Part shown: positions 34,434 to 45,616 of the stretch, in pieces
Position numbering within the stretch: position 1 is the stretch's first letter
Layout of the letters: each line of letters begins with the position of its first letter
NCBI GenBank assembly: GCA_022497155.1
Contig: MU385716.1
Coordinates: 806,001-870,000 of the forward strand
DNA length: 64,000 bases
From: Whalleya microplaca
Taxonomy: Eukaryota > Ascomycota > Sordariomycetes > Xylariales > Xylariaceae
Reading direction: 5' to 3'
Position numbers and translations under genes: made by a program
The notes under the pieces: model-generated
What the model saw: only the letters and a program-made list of their open reading frames with translations
Databases searched by the model: none
Told to the model about the DNA's origin: nothing

Positions 34434-37400
34434 CTACCTCCCAAACTCAAGATGCGGCACAATAACCGGGCCATACTTAGTCGGCGTAGTAAACGCACCA
34501 TCGCCCTGGACAACAAAATCAACAGCAAGACTGAGCTTCGACAGGCCCTGGGACTGTGCGCCGTTGGGGCCCGCGGAGGCGTACTGGGTGCCCGGGATGG
34601 CCTCGGGGTCGTAGGCGAGGACGGCGACGTAGTTGCGGCGGCCCATGAGCTTCTTGAGCTCGCGGGGCGTGCCGGAGGCGTCGGTGTGGAAGATCTCCAT
34701 CATGTCCTCCTTGGTGTCGCTGATCTCGTGCGTCGACCGCTGCCCGTTCGCCGGCACGTAGTGCGCCTTGTTGTTGTGCAGCATCTTGAGGATGTAGTTC
34801 GCCGCCGGCGCCGCCACGATCGGCGACGTGATGATCTGGTACATCGTCTTGTGGTCGCTCGGGTGCGACGGGTCGTGCACCAGTCCTGCGCCTGCGGAGT
34901 TGACGTCTGGGAGGGAAGATGTTAGCTTGCTGTTCTTAAAAGTGCTCGGGAAGAGGGGAATTCAACGTACCTCCGGAAAGGAAAGTCATGCGGATGCCCT
35001 TCTGATGGGAGATACTTTGCAGGGTACGGATCAGATACGTGCGCTCCAGGTCCTTGCTATCATGCGTCCACATATCCCTGAGGATCTCGCCGATATCCAG
35101 GTCACCGAACTGGTTCACCACGTTGCCCATGAGGCCCGACTTGCCGACGGCCTTCTTGACCTGGTTGAAGCCCTGCGCGACCATCTCCTTGCCGCCCACG
35201 ATACCGGCCACGGAGCTGGTCACCTTGCCGAGCACGTTGTACGTCGTGTTGACGGCCTTCTTGCCCGTCGCGAATGTGTTGGCCAGGCTCTCGACCGTGT
35301 CCAGACGCGGGTAGATGAGCGGCACCGAGAGCATCCAAATACAGTGCTGGACGCTGGGTGGTAGCATGGCTACCTTCGGGAAGAGCCCCTGGTATGTCGG
35401 ACCCGCGAGCACGCGGCTCTGTGTCCGTTCGGATCGCAAGTCGGCACCGACCAAGGCTACAGCAGGCCCGAGGAATTTGACGAAATGCCAGCCTTGGCCA
35501 GTGATGGTGAATAAATCCATATCATGGCTAACGTTTCGCAGAATTTCCAGCGTAGTATGATGTTGGAATAACAGGTACATGTCAATAGCTATTCTTCCAA
35601 CATTCTTGAACACCTGGGAATTCTGCATATAGTCTGGGTAAGAACCGTAACCGTCAAAGCTAGAATCGCGTCAGCATATAGTCAAGAATATCGGACAATG
35701 TGTGTTATCGTAAACCTACATATCATGGTCATCGATCTGGCACACATGAGGTATCTGAGCGAATGCTTCACGCAAGAATGGTTGATCGAAATGGCTGGTG
35801 TAGAAGTGGAAGTAAGCATGTGCGACATCTTCTTCATGGCGTGCCGTCCACGGAGCGTTCTTCCTGTTATCTTTACCCGGCATCGCCAGCCACTGTTTTA
35901 GTAGAGGCACTTCCTTCCATAGCCGGTCTCCGTAGATCTGGTCGCCTAGACCGAGTTGGACGTGGAAACCGCTACAATCCACGTTCTTTTGCAGGACGTC
36001 TTTCCACATGAACCCAAGTCCACCCAGTTTGCTACGCTCGTTCTGCGAAGTACTAGCAGCAAAATCGTTCCCGGAATGCGCTATAAAGCGCCAATTTGTC
36101 TCGTGTCGACCTGCAACCACAAACTCATATCTTGTGCAGCCCAGATGAGACGTTACCGCGTAAGTCCACCTGTCGGTGCCGCCATCACCCATCTGTAGAT
36201 CGACATCATATTTCAAGAACTGCCATCGTTGATGTGTGTAAATAGGGTGAGACGTTAGTTGCCGTGGATTGGGTGACAGATCAAGGCTCTGGTGGATATG
36301 GATTGTAGGTGGTTGAGGAGCGTCCGTGACTATGAGGATGCTGCCCAGCCACATCCCCTTTTCAAGATCCATGTTCACGTATCTAAGGTAGGGACCAAAG
36401 TAGACGCCGTTCGTTGGCTGGACCTTATACATGTCCACACCGGCACCAGGAGGCGGCCCCGAGAAGCCGGCTGCGGTGGGCGTAGCTGTCGCAACACTCA
36501 TAATACTCTCTGCATACCCAGGGGTTTGCGGCGGGAACATTGGCGACGCCAGCGCGCTCTGCTTGCCGAACATCGGCGAAGCGAGAGGGTTTCCATAAGT
36601 CGATGCCGTGGGAGACAGGGGCGCAGTCTCATGGTGAATAGGGTTAGGTCCCTTAGGAAACTCCCACTGCGTGGCCTGTGTAGCTAGATGGATGTAATAA
36701 TATTGACCGGAATTCTGGTCAAGATGGGCAATCCAGCCTTCAGGTAGTGGTGGTGGCGAGCTAGGACCTTGTCCTTGAAACGGCGAAGGAGTATGGGTAA
36801 CTGTTTGCACTTGCTGGCCGTTCGGCTGGCTTTCGGGTCTAGGGTCATTTGCAAATGCAGGATGTCCGGGATGTTGCAGAGCCGGTGAAGCAAGTCCAGC
36901 TGCTATTTCGCTCTGTTTCTTCTGTGGAGATGCCGTTTGGGCAGGGTGAGCAGGCTGGGCTTGCGCAGAGCTTGCACTTGGCTGAGCGGGTCTTTGCTTC
37001 TCATTGGGGTATGCTGAAGAGCCTCCGTTGGGATTGATACTAGAATACGCAGGCGGAGGACTCGGCGACATCTGCATTCTCTGAAAGTCTTGTTCTAAGA
37101 CACTGACTTGGAGCGCGGGTCCACCGCTGGAATTAGAGTTTGCACTAGAAGTCGATGGCCGTGCCGCCTGGGTATTGAATGTTGAAGCCGTAGGGCTGGT
37201 TACAGGATTAGCTCCCTGATAAACTGTAGGCGGCCCGTGTGGTTGTTGATCCGGAGTCTCGGTCGGCGTCCAGGGGCGGGCGGGATGCGGCGCACCCTGC
37301 GGCGCACCCTGCATCGCAGGATGTTGTCCATACTGCGCTAATCGCTGAGTCGCCGCAGAGCTCTGAAGACTGTTGAGCGTTGCAGTTCCGGATATCCCAG

Positions 37401-38217
37401 CTGCGGCATATCTCGCCTCGATACCTCCTCCGGGGATGTTGCCTGGCTCAACGACGGGGGTTTCCGGTGGAGGTGGAGACCCTCGACTCGCTTTCGTGGT
37501 CGACGTAGAAGCCGACGACGCAAAACGGTTTACACCACTTTCCGTAGGCATCTTGAGAAGGTTGTTGTTGTCTCCTTGAGGTCGCGCATTGCTACTAGAG
37601 CTCGAGTTGGACCCTGGTGTATTTCCTCTTGGTGGGGGATAATAGGGTTTCTTCTGATAGTCGGGAAAAGATGGCGCAGAAGCAGCTGCCGGCTTCGGCT
37701 GGTTTGCGAGCGGCTTCGCGAAAAGGCCGCCGTCGTCTCCTGGTGGAGTTGTAGGGCTAAGCGCCCCTGGCAAAGGCTTGGGAGCGGCTCCCCGGCGTTC
37801 CGCGAGACCAGGCCTCTTCTCGGTAGGGCTTGTATCTAATCGTGGGGAGGTGTCGTTGAAGGAAGCGGGATGTGTGGAGCCCGAAGGGTTCGTATAGATC
37901 TTATTACCAGAAGAGCGACGTTCCTCAGTTGGGTAAGGAGGTCGACTGGACTGGGATGACTGACCTATGCGAGGGTCATCGTCATCAGGAGGATATGGCA
38001 GAGGTGCGGCAGAGCTCGAGGCTCCTGGAGGTAAGGGGAAGGTCGGCTTGGATGATGCTGGTGCAGGATACTTGAATCGCTCCCAAGGCTTGTTGGAGTT
38101 GGGCTGGGGGCTCTGAGGCTTGAATATCCTCAGAGGCTCTACGGTAGGGCTGTCGCAATCCTCGGCAGCAGGCTTGTTGAGGAACATCTCCTCCTCAGGC
38201 CTCCCGTGACGATCCAT
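34434..38217 (-). CDS. WW-domain PhoD-like phosphatase
   Basis: Exons on the minus strand are 38217-35720, 35659-34971 and 34906-34434, giving 1219 residues with matching phases. The first 500 or so residues are disordered, rich in Pro, Ser and Gln. A WW domain follows (LPEGWIAHLDQNSGQYYYIH, ending QWEFPKGP). The C-terminal half is a PhoD-like metallophosphatase domain. It shows FIAHSGNDFA, QLGLGDQIYGDRLW, HVCQIDDHDIFDGYGS (restored across the first intron) and AVALVGADLRSERT, a set of Asp/His/Asn positions suited to binding metals. Fungal proteins with this WW-PhoD order are known only as uncharacterised PhoD-like phosphatases. The WW domain probably recruits Pro-rich partners, possibly including its own N-terminal half. 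The substrate is unknown. Confidence 0.9.
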
Positions 38218-39245
38218 TCTGTTTCACGTACTTTCCTGCGCGCGGAATACAAAGTAAGTGACAAGCACACGGTACTTGCGGCACTTGCGGTACGTGCAAT
38301 ACGCGCAGCGCAGGATGACGGGTACTTCGTGAGTGTATGGACGGTTGACCTTTATCGAGACCAGGCGGGGTACGACCGGGTATAGTCCGCCAACAAGTTG
38401 TCAAGCCAGCTGAAGCTGACGACTACGTTTCCAGCGCAGAAGAATTCGACCAAAGAGAGGTAGAAGTGGTCGTTGAAACACCGACAGAAGCAATGCGGAA
38501 AGGACTCGATGAAACGAGTCCGAGAGAGAACAAGATGGCGTCGAGGCCGTTTGATATGCGGCCAACCGTCCGGCTGCTGTCTGCTGTCTGCGGGAGTGAC
38601 CTCTCAAGTGGGATGGGACAGGCATGTCAGGGCAGCTTAACAGCTTAACCAGGGTCGAGGCGGGTCGTCTAGGCTGCTAGGGTATTGTTCAGTGAATCAA
38701 TGGCCTCACGGCCCTCACTACGCTTGGCGGCTTGCAAGACAGGCCCTATCATTGGTCGCTCCTCACCAGGCGCTTATATCTAGAATTATGGGTGAAGCAA
38801 ATCGCACTTGCAAGCGCCCAATCAGCCCAATGCGCAAGTCTGCACGCGTTGGTGGGACTCTCGCAGTGCCGGTATGCCGTTTCTCTGAGACGAACACGAA
38901 TAGGATCGTCTGCTCGTATTCCTCTACTAAGTGAAGAAAGATATTGATATAGGGCTGTTACTTACCACCTCCATATGCTAAGTGCTATCGCTAAAACCTT
39001 CTGAGGCAGTTCCAAGATATCATGTTTGGAGATATCTCATGATATTGCTCACTAGATAGGCAGGGGACATATCATTCAAATACACACTTGAGTATTATGA
39101 AAAGCGAATCAATGAATATGCTCATATATAACATATATGAAAGACCAGTTGTGCTTGGATGGAGATTATAGATGAGATGCCTCGGTTACCTTATCGCTGG
39201 ACATAGCTTTAAAACTGTTATCGATCAAACTTTTGACAGAACAAT
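38218..39245. other. Intergenic region upstream of the PhoD-like gene
   Basis: This is the promoter of the PhoD-like gene and further non-coding DNA. Repeated GTACTTGCGGCACTTGCGG-like words occur near 38270-38290. No protein-like frame was found. Confidence 0.5.
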
Positions 39246-39988
39246 CTAGATGGCCACCTTATGCTTGATGAACTTCATCTGATAGCCATCAAAGTTAAAC
39301 CATGTTTCAGGTAGATGGCTAGTCGAAATAAAGTTCTGCTGCTGTGTGAAAGACCGTGAGGGCGCGCGCGGCTGCAGACAGATCGCCCATCGCATAATGC
39401 ACACTGTCGGCAGGACCCGCAAGCTGACATTAGTGCGGCTAGAAATACCTGGTAGGTAGGTTGATGGGAAAAGATTCGATGTGCCGTAGACTACGTAGGA
39501 CAGAACCGGCGTGTTTTCAGCCACCCGAAAGAGTCGTGCATATGTATCTGAAGTGAGAGCAGCGTCTAGACGCGTATAAGACAATATCTCTATATCATCC
39601 GAGGATGAGAACTGGGTAGCTCTAACATGGTATCTGGGCTATTATGGTATACGTATCGTTGGAGTAAAATCTGGTTTGTCGGTATCTGGTTACGCCTGGG
39701 ATAATCACCTGTTCTCTTCGTCTATGTTGGTGAAGATGCCCTGAATCTCTACCTAGCCAGATGAAGGGAATAGTTCTGAGGTTTACTGTTTACTGTTAAC
39801 TGCTGGGTGGCAAAAGTAGGTCGGCAGTAGTTAGTGAGCTTCGCATTTGTCTTCGGACCCGACAAGTCCGAGCCGTATTCCTCGGTGATTCCATGAAGCA
39901 AATGGATATTATAGTAGCCGTTGCCTGGTAGAGGCAATAGATATGTCGTGGCAATCATCAGATTCGTTTGCCAACTCGGTGTCTTGCG
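39246..39988 (-). CDS. Unidentified spliced gene or gene relic (5' end unresolved)
   Basis: Three minus-strand segments read as protein and join in phase: 39988-39794, 39752-39709 and 39621-39246, about 205 residues ending in a TAG stop. Segment 1 includes NLMIATTYLLPLPGNGYYNI and YGSDLSGPKTNAKLTNYCRP. Segment 2 is VEIQGIFTNIDEENR. Segment 3 includes SYTRLDAALTSDTYARLFRV and ends NFDGYQMKFIKHKVAI. The second junction uses a clean GTGATT donor and TTAG acceptor (87 nt). The first intron would be only 41 nt. No start codon could be assigned; a possible upstream acceptor lies near 40148. I recognise no family. The balanced composition and joined frames argue for a real or recently dead gene, and the short first intron and missing start argue for decay. 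Confidence 0.4.
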
Positions 39989-40562
39989 CTGCCGACGCGA
40001 TATGGTTCGCCCCCGAGCTCCCACCTAGAGGCGGTCTAAATCGTTCGTCGGGAGTCGGAGCTTTACCCAGGAACCAATTAAGACGACTCCTTGTCTATCG
40101 AATTGGTGTAAGAGGTACTAGTGACGCGTGGCCAAGCTCCAAATCATGCCTATGTGAATCACATAGTTAGCAGGCAACCAACTAGGCTGCTATGACTCCG
40201 TATGCTTCTTCCAATGCCTTCGCATCTGTTCGAGGCCACATTACGTACGAGTGTTTGACTGTTTTAGTACCGTTAATTATCTGTGATGGTAGAACGCCGA
40301 GCTAAACCTAACTAGAGTTGACCTTATTATCACTTACAACATCTGCTTCTAATTGATCTTGCGATTTTAAGTTGGCTATCTAATAAGTCTTATAATACTT
40401 TTTTTTATTTAACAATTATACAGTAATCATATTCATCCAGTATATAAGGTTGAAAGCTGTCGCCTCTGTCACAAAACTGGCACCGCTACTACAATGTCAG
40501 TGATAGCGTCGAACATACTGTGACAAGCTCTATTGAAAGCAGTGGCAAAAGTTGTAAAGTTC

Positions 40563-40583
40563 GAGCTAGATTAGGTCTAGCTC
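40563..40583. promoter_or_regulatory. 8-bp inverted repeat upstream of the small heat-shock gene
   Basis: GAGCTAGA and TCTAGCTC are perfect reverse complements separated by five bases, about 210 bp before the Hsp20 start codon. It could be a dimer-binding site. It does not match the heat-shock element pattern (alternating GAA/TTC). Confidence 0.35.
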
Positions 40584-40696
40584 AGAGTCTCAGAAACGTA
40601 GGCATTATGGTACTGCTTGAATTACGTCGACTATTTGCCTTCCCATGTTAGCTACATACGTACTTTGCTTGCCTGATCGCCCTCATGTGCTTTGCC

Positions 40697-40704
40697 TATA
40701 AATA
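40697..40704 (+). promoter_or_regulatory. TATA box of the small heat-shock gene
   Basis: A perfect TATAAATA lies 90-97 bp before the start codon. TATA boxes are characteristic of stress-induced fungal genes, which fits the downstream Hsp20 product. Confidence 0.6.
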
Positions 40705-40793
40705 CCATTCCGATGTCTCTTGCCTCGTCCAATTTCTCTACCCCAAAAGATACTTTCACAGCAACAATCATATTTGACTAAGACAACTTCAAC

Positions 40794-41831
40794 ATGGAGA
40801 ACAACAATCAGAACCCACCACGGGACCCTTTCTTCGAGTTCCTCAACTCGTTCAACGCTGCAGGCTCCCAGGGAGCTGGTGTCGGGGTTGACCACTCCAA
40901 TACCGGTGCTCAAGCCCATCCGGCATTTCCATTCAATGCCGCCCAGTTCGGCCCCTGGATTGGCCAGGGTTGGAGCCCCTGGGCCGGTCCTTGGGCCGGT
41001 CACGGTTGGCACGGAAGACACGGTCATCACCACCAGCGAGGCGGCCATGACTCGGAACGGGAGGGAGATGGAGATGATCACGACATGGAGAGTTCCCCGG
41101 AGACAATGACCGAACCGGTGGACACGCCAGGGAGCGAGGTCCCACCACCACCGCCACCACCGCCCGGGGGCTTCCCGGCAGGGAGCTTCCCTCACCACCC
41201 TCCTCCTCCCCCACCCCCAGGCAATCCGCACTTTCGATCTCACTTTCCCCCTCATCACGGCCCAGGATCTTTCCACGCACATAGAGGACGGGGCGGTCGA
41301 TGTGGACGTGGAGGCCGACGTGGGATGCCTCCGCCGCCACCACCACCTTATAATGGGCCCTTCGACTTCCAGCCCCTGATGCGTGCTCTCTCCACCCACC
41401 CACTTGCTCAAGCTTTCAGACAATGCATGGATCAGTCCCGCGCCGTTCCTTCAGATGAGCCGAACGAGCCAGACAACAGCTTTGTCCCACCCGTCGACGT
41501 CTTCAATACCGAAAAGGCTTACGTGCTGCATGTGTCTTTGCCAGGTGCAGCAAAGGAGGATATCAGCGTCAGCTGGGATGGAGACAATGTGAACATTGCA
41601 GGCGTTGTATACCGCCCTGGGAATGAAGAGTTCCTTCAATCCCTAGCTTCCAGCGAGAGAAAAGTCGGCATGTTCGAGAAGAGCATCAAACTGCCACCCA
41701 TCGGCAGCGAGAATAAGGACGAAGTCGACGGCTTCAGCATTACTGCCAAGATGGAGAACGGTATTCTCATCGTAACCGTCCCTAAGACGGACAAGGAGTG
41801 GACCGAGATTCACCATGTCGATATCGAGTAA
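40794..41831 (+). CDS. Hsp20-family small heat-shock protein with a Pro/Gly/His-rich N-terminus
   Basis: A single exon encodes 345 residues. The C-terminal 120 or so form an alpha-crystallin domain, starting VPPVDVFNTEKAYVLHVSLP, with the strand patterns DNVNIAGVVYRP, GMFEKSIKLP and MENGILIVTVPK. The last is the G-I-L motif that ends the domain in this family. The N-terminal 220 residues are low complexity: WIGQGWSPWAGPW-type Trp/Gly repeats, two runs of seven or eight prolines with His, and a GRGGRCGRGGRRG patch. Small heat-shock proteins hold unfolding proteins in soluble oligomers during heat and other stress. This N-terminus is much longer than in yeast Hsp26 or Neurospora Hsp30-type proteins and could promote condensate formation, which is an inference. 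It lacks introns, as many rapid-response genes do. Confidence 0.93.
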   Translation: MENNNQNPPRDPFFEFLNSFNAAGSQGAGVGVDHSNTGAQAHPAFPFNAAQFGPWIGQGWSPWAGPWAGHGWHGRHGHHHQRGGHDSEREGDGDDHDMESSPETMTEPVDTPGSEVPPPPPPPPGGFPAGSFPHHPPPPPPPGNPHFRSHFPPHHGPGSFHAHRGRGGRCGRGGRRGMPPPPPPPYNGPFDFQPLMRALSTHPLAQAFRQCMDQSRAVPSDEPNEPDNSFVPPVDVFNTEKAYVLHVSLPGAAKEDISVSWDGDNVNIAGVVYRPGNEEFLQSLASSERKVGMFEKSIKLPPIGSENKDEVDGFSITAKMENGILIVTVPKTDKEWTEIHHVDIE

Positions 41832-42188
41832 GCGGAGGGTGGCCGCAGAGTAGGATTTGTTTGGTCATCGCCTGTAATCAAGGCTGATTTGGCGGGTTTG
41901 CTCGGGAGTTACACGGTTTGAAACAAGAAAAGAAGAAAAAAATCTCAAATAGTATAATCTTTAATATACGCATCAACAAACATGACTTGTGTTTGCATAT
42001 TGAACGTGTGATTCATGTATTAGTGATTCCAAGACCTGGCAATGTCTTAGCATGGCCATAATGACTCGTCATTTGTACTCAATCTGATACTCACTTATCA
42101 GGGTCTACATTCCAGCCATTAGATAGCAGAGTTGTTTCGAACTCCCTTCGCGTAATGACTTATTTCGTCTGAGACCTCGGTGTAGATT
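41832..42188. other. Convergent 3' region between Hsp20 and Pcc1 genes
   Basis: It holds the 3' ends of two convergent genes, with AT-rich termination-like sequence near 41935-41970. No gene was seen. Confidence 0.6.
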
Positions 42189-42576
42189 TCACGCTGTAGT
42201 GTTCATGGTACCAAGGACATCCTCGTCAAGCTCTTCCATGACTTCGATGACCAAATTTAGGCTCTCCATAAAAGAATTGACTGCTACCCGAAGCATTCTA
42301 TTTGTAGTTGCCTTGTACTCGATTCGCAAAACGTTGCTGGCTACGTTCTCATCGTCTTTAGGAGGGTTAATGGAGAAGGTTCGTGTTACAAGCGGAGACA
42401 ACTCCTTGTCGACTTGCAAAGCTTTAAGGGCGACAGAGGCTAGCCTTGGGGTTGGGAATGGCACCTCAATAGTCCTAAGTAAAGGGGTCGGTTAGCTCAA
42501 AGCCAGAGATATATGTATTGTGAAACTATAGACCTTACATAACACAAGGAAATTCTAGATCGGTAGAGATCGCCAT
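42189..42576 (-). CDS. PCC1: EKC/KEOPS complex subunit Pcc1
   Basis: Exons 42576-42539 and 42474-42189 on the minus strand give 107 residues, the normal size. The 64-nt intron splits a Met codon. The product matches the CTAG/Pcc1 family: IEVPFPTPRLASVALKALQ, then DKELSPLVTRTF, a central strand, and the helix FMESLNLVIEVMEELDEDVL at the C-terminus. Pcc1 is the small dimerisation subunit of KEOPS, which makes the universal t6A37 modification on ANN-decoding tRNAs and is linked to telomere maintenance in yeast. It was found by joining a 12-codon first exon to the long second exon. It is divergent from cdc14 across about 860 bp. Confidence 0.93.
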
Positions 42577-43434
42577 AATGGTCGTATCCTCAAGCTCATC
42601 AAGTAGCGAAAAGCTACTACGTGGCAGAGGCGGTCAAGGGTGACGACAATGTATGGGAGATGTTGACAGTGTAGTGGGGTATCTAGATCGACACGAAAGG
42701 ATATGGAATGTGAATTGCGCAATGAGCAATTCTTGAGGTTGCGGGGGACGTCGGGAGGGGCACTACATGTATTCCGTACTCTGTTGTAAGTGATTAGATA
42801 AGGTTATCAGAGAGAAGTACCTAGGTATCAGCTAGGGCGAGTGTGGCTGGACTGGGGCCCAGGCGAGAGACCACCGTTTCAGCCACAGCTGTACCAAACT
42901 CTATCTTTGGATGAGAGCCGTTGGGAAGACGGTTGCCTAGCAACGGCTTCAGCCATCAACAATACAGGGTTCCTGCACCTGGCTTAACCCAATTGGGGAA
43001 TAGGTCAAATGATACAGCTAGCAACGGCCTGAACCTTGGCCCATACCCTTTCCGCCTCAACATAACAATAATAATAGTACAATATGATACAAAAACACCA
43101 CCTCCTTGGAAGTGCCTCTTAGCGATACACACTTCTTCTCCAACCTCTCTTCTTGCTCATCATCATTCTGCTTTGACCAAGTGTCCCATTGATTGCTTGC
43201 ATTCACTGGTCTGCGTATATGAGCTTTGTTTATTCCAATCTGTCACCTTATAGACATCATTAGCCAGTCTTTCTGGTACATGTACATCATTGATACCCCT
43301 AGTCTCTGCTGTCGAATTGGTTCGTGAATCTTGTGGTGGTATACCCAGGTCCATTGATCTTTCCAAGCCAGACATCTTGCCAGAACTGTGTTAGCAACAA
43401 CGTCAACAAAGCAACGGCAGCGGTCACAGTTGAG
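42577..43434. promoter_or_regulatory. Divergent promoter region between Pcc1 and Cdc14 genes
   Basis: About 860 bp separate the two start codons. The sequence CTAGCAACGGCTTCAGCC near 42937 is partly repeated as CTAGCAACGGCCTGAACC near 43018. No reading frame looks coding. Confidence 0.45.
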
Positions 43435-45616
43435 ATGTTGCCTTCTTCCAGGAACCCCAACCTGGGGCAAGTCATCGAGTATATTCCAGGTATGTTTTTA
43501 TCGGTATTGCATCGCCGAATCCCAAGTCCCCCCTTATTTTCTTCTATCAGTTGCATCAGTCACATTTGTTATGCCTTGTTGATGCAGGTCGATGACTTAT
43601 ACCTATGTCTCCTGTGCTTCCCCACGGCACTTTACGCACACCCCTATTGCTCAATGTGGAAGCTTTCCCAGTCTCAATACTGACAATTGCAGATCGATTA
43701 TACCTAGCATCCTATGTCCATCCTCCTACTGCCGAAACCGTCTTCCCGTACCCTGAACCTGCAACTCGTGGCTCGCCAAGCAAGAAATCGCAAAGGGCTG
43801 CCAAGGGCCCTTCTCCTGTCTCCTCAAAATCCGAGCGACAACCACCGTACTACTTTACTGTCGATGACAGCCTCCTCTACAACGCTTTCCACCATGATTT
43901 CGGCCCTCTTCACATCGGCCACCTGTACCGCTTTGCTCTGCAATTCCACGATGTCCTAGGCGCAAAGGAGAATCAACACAGGCCAATTGTATTCTGGAGC
44001 CGCGCTGATCCAAGGAGTATGTTGCATATTTGTTGAGGTTTGGAGACTGTTGCTGATAGTCGATTATAGGTCGTGCAAATGCCTCCTGTTTACTCGCATG
44101 TTACATGGTTCTGATTCAGTCCTGGCCACCTCACCTGGCTCTCGCACCGATTGCGCAAGTTGATCCACCCTTGATGCCCTTCCGAGATGCTGGTTATAGC
44201 CAAGCAGACTACGGACTCACTGTGCAGGATGTTGTATATGGTGTTTGGAAGGCTAAGGAGGAAGGATGCTGTGCTTTGGACAACTTCGATCTTGATGAAT
44301 ACGAGAGGTTTGAACGAGTCGAGCATGGCGACTTCAACTGGATCACGCCCCATTTCCTGGCCTTCGCATCTCCGCAACACACAACTCCAGCCCGCGCCTC
44401 AGAGTCATCTGAGGCACAAACCTCATTCCCCAAGACCCTTTCTGCACTGGATGCCGATCCCCTCATCCCACAGCCATTCAAAAACGTATTGAGACATTTC
44501 TCTGAACGAGACATCGGCCTGGTTGTCCGTCTTAATTCACCTCTATACTCACCAGCTTATTTCGAGGCATTGGGGATCCAACACCTTGACATGATCTTTG
44601 AAGACGGAACATGCCCTCCCTTGTCTACTGTTCGCAAGTTTATTAAACTTGCACACGAGACCATCACAGTCAAGAAGAAGGGCATTGCGGTTCACTGCAA
44701 AGCTGGTCTTGGGAGAACTGGGTGCTTGATAGGAGCATATTTGATCTACCGCCACGGTTTCACAGCGAACGAGATCATTTCTTTCATGCGATTCATGCGC
44801 CCGGGCATGGTAGTAGGACCTCAGCAACACTGGTTACACATTAATCAAGGAATTTTCCGAGAATGGTGGATTGAAGAGAGAGTGGAGAGAAGGTTGAGAG
44901 AGAAGTTTGCTGCGAACCCGCCGCCTAGCACGCCGATCCGGGCCATGCAGAAGACAACTCTGGGCAGACATACCCAGAACTCAACTCCTCCTAGCAGGAG
45001 TCCTTCTAACCGGACGCCTTTGGGCGAGATGGACCAAGAACGACGCAACGCCGGTGTTCAGGAGGACTATCTCCCTGCCCCAACACCAGGCCAGCCGCGG
45101 AAGACGAGCCGTGTCGACCGTGTCGACCGTCACCACCCGTACCAACGTAACCCGATCCACCAATCCACCGTGGAAGAGGAGCAAAACCCTGAACAGAGCA
45201 CGGAAGTCATTTCCGTACACCGGCGGTCCAATGATGCGGAGTCGGATGAAGAATGGCTGTTGCGTATGCGCTCTCACCGGAAGGCATCAAATTCACCAAG
45301 TCGCAGCGAGAAGTCGAGATCGATAAGCCACCACACCACAACGACAACTGTTTATCAGGTGATTGACAATGACGCATCAAAAGATGCCGAGAATATCGGT
45401 AGCGGCCGGCCAAAGACCATCGCAGATCACGTCTCCGGCTCGCCTACTCGCTCAGCGAGCGCGTCTGGCGTCTTGACCAAGGTCAGGGGCAGCAAGAGAT
45501 CACATGAGTCTAGTCGCAGCAAAGAAGCTGGCGTGCGCAAGACAAGTGGCCGGGTTGGCAGTGTCAGCTCCACGCCCAGTGCCAACTCAACGGCACGCAA
45601 GGTCTCTGCGATATAA
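43435..45616 (+). CDS. cdc14: Cdc14 dual-specificity protein phosphatase
   Basis: Exons 43435-43489, 43693-44016 and 44070-45616 give 641 residues. Exon 1 ends in QVIEYIP and joins DRLYLASY, the start of the Cdc14 N-terminal domain. The N-terminal core contains YYFTVDDSLLYNAFHHDFGP. The phosphatase loop VHCKAGLGRTG has its catalytic Cys near residue 336, and FMRPGMVVGPQQHWL follows. The C-terminal 250 residues are disordered, basic and Ser-rich, as in other fungal Cdc14. The enzyme removes Cdk phosphates on Ser-Pro sites at mitotic exit, septation and, in filamentous fungi, conidiation. The first intron is long (203 nt). The start is supported by similarity of the exon-1 peptide to other fungal Cdc14 N-termini. 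An upstream non-coding exon cannot be excluded. Confidence 0.95.

Noticed and set aside
40683..41423. 246-codon minus-strand frame
   Set aside because: It is antisense to the low-complexity N-terminus of the Hsp20 gene; its Trp/Arg repeats are the reverse of Pro/Gly/His codons.
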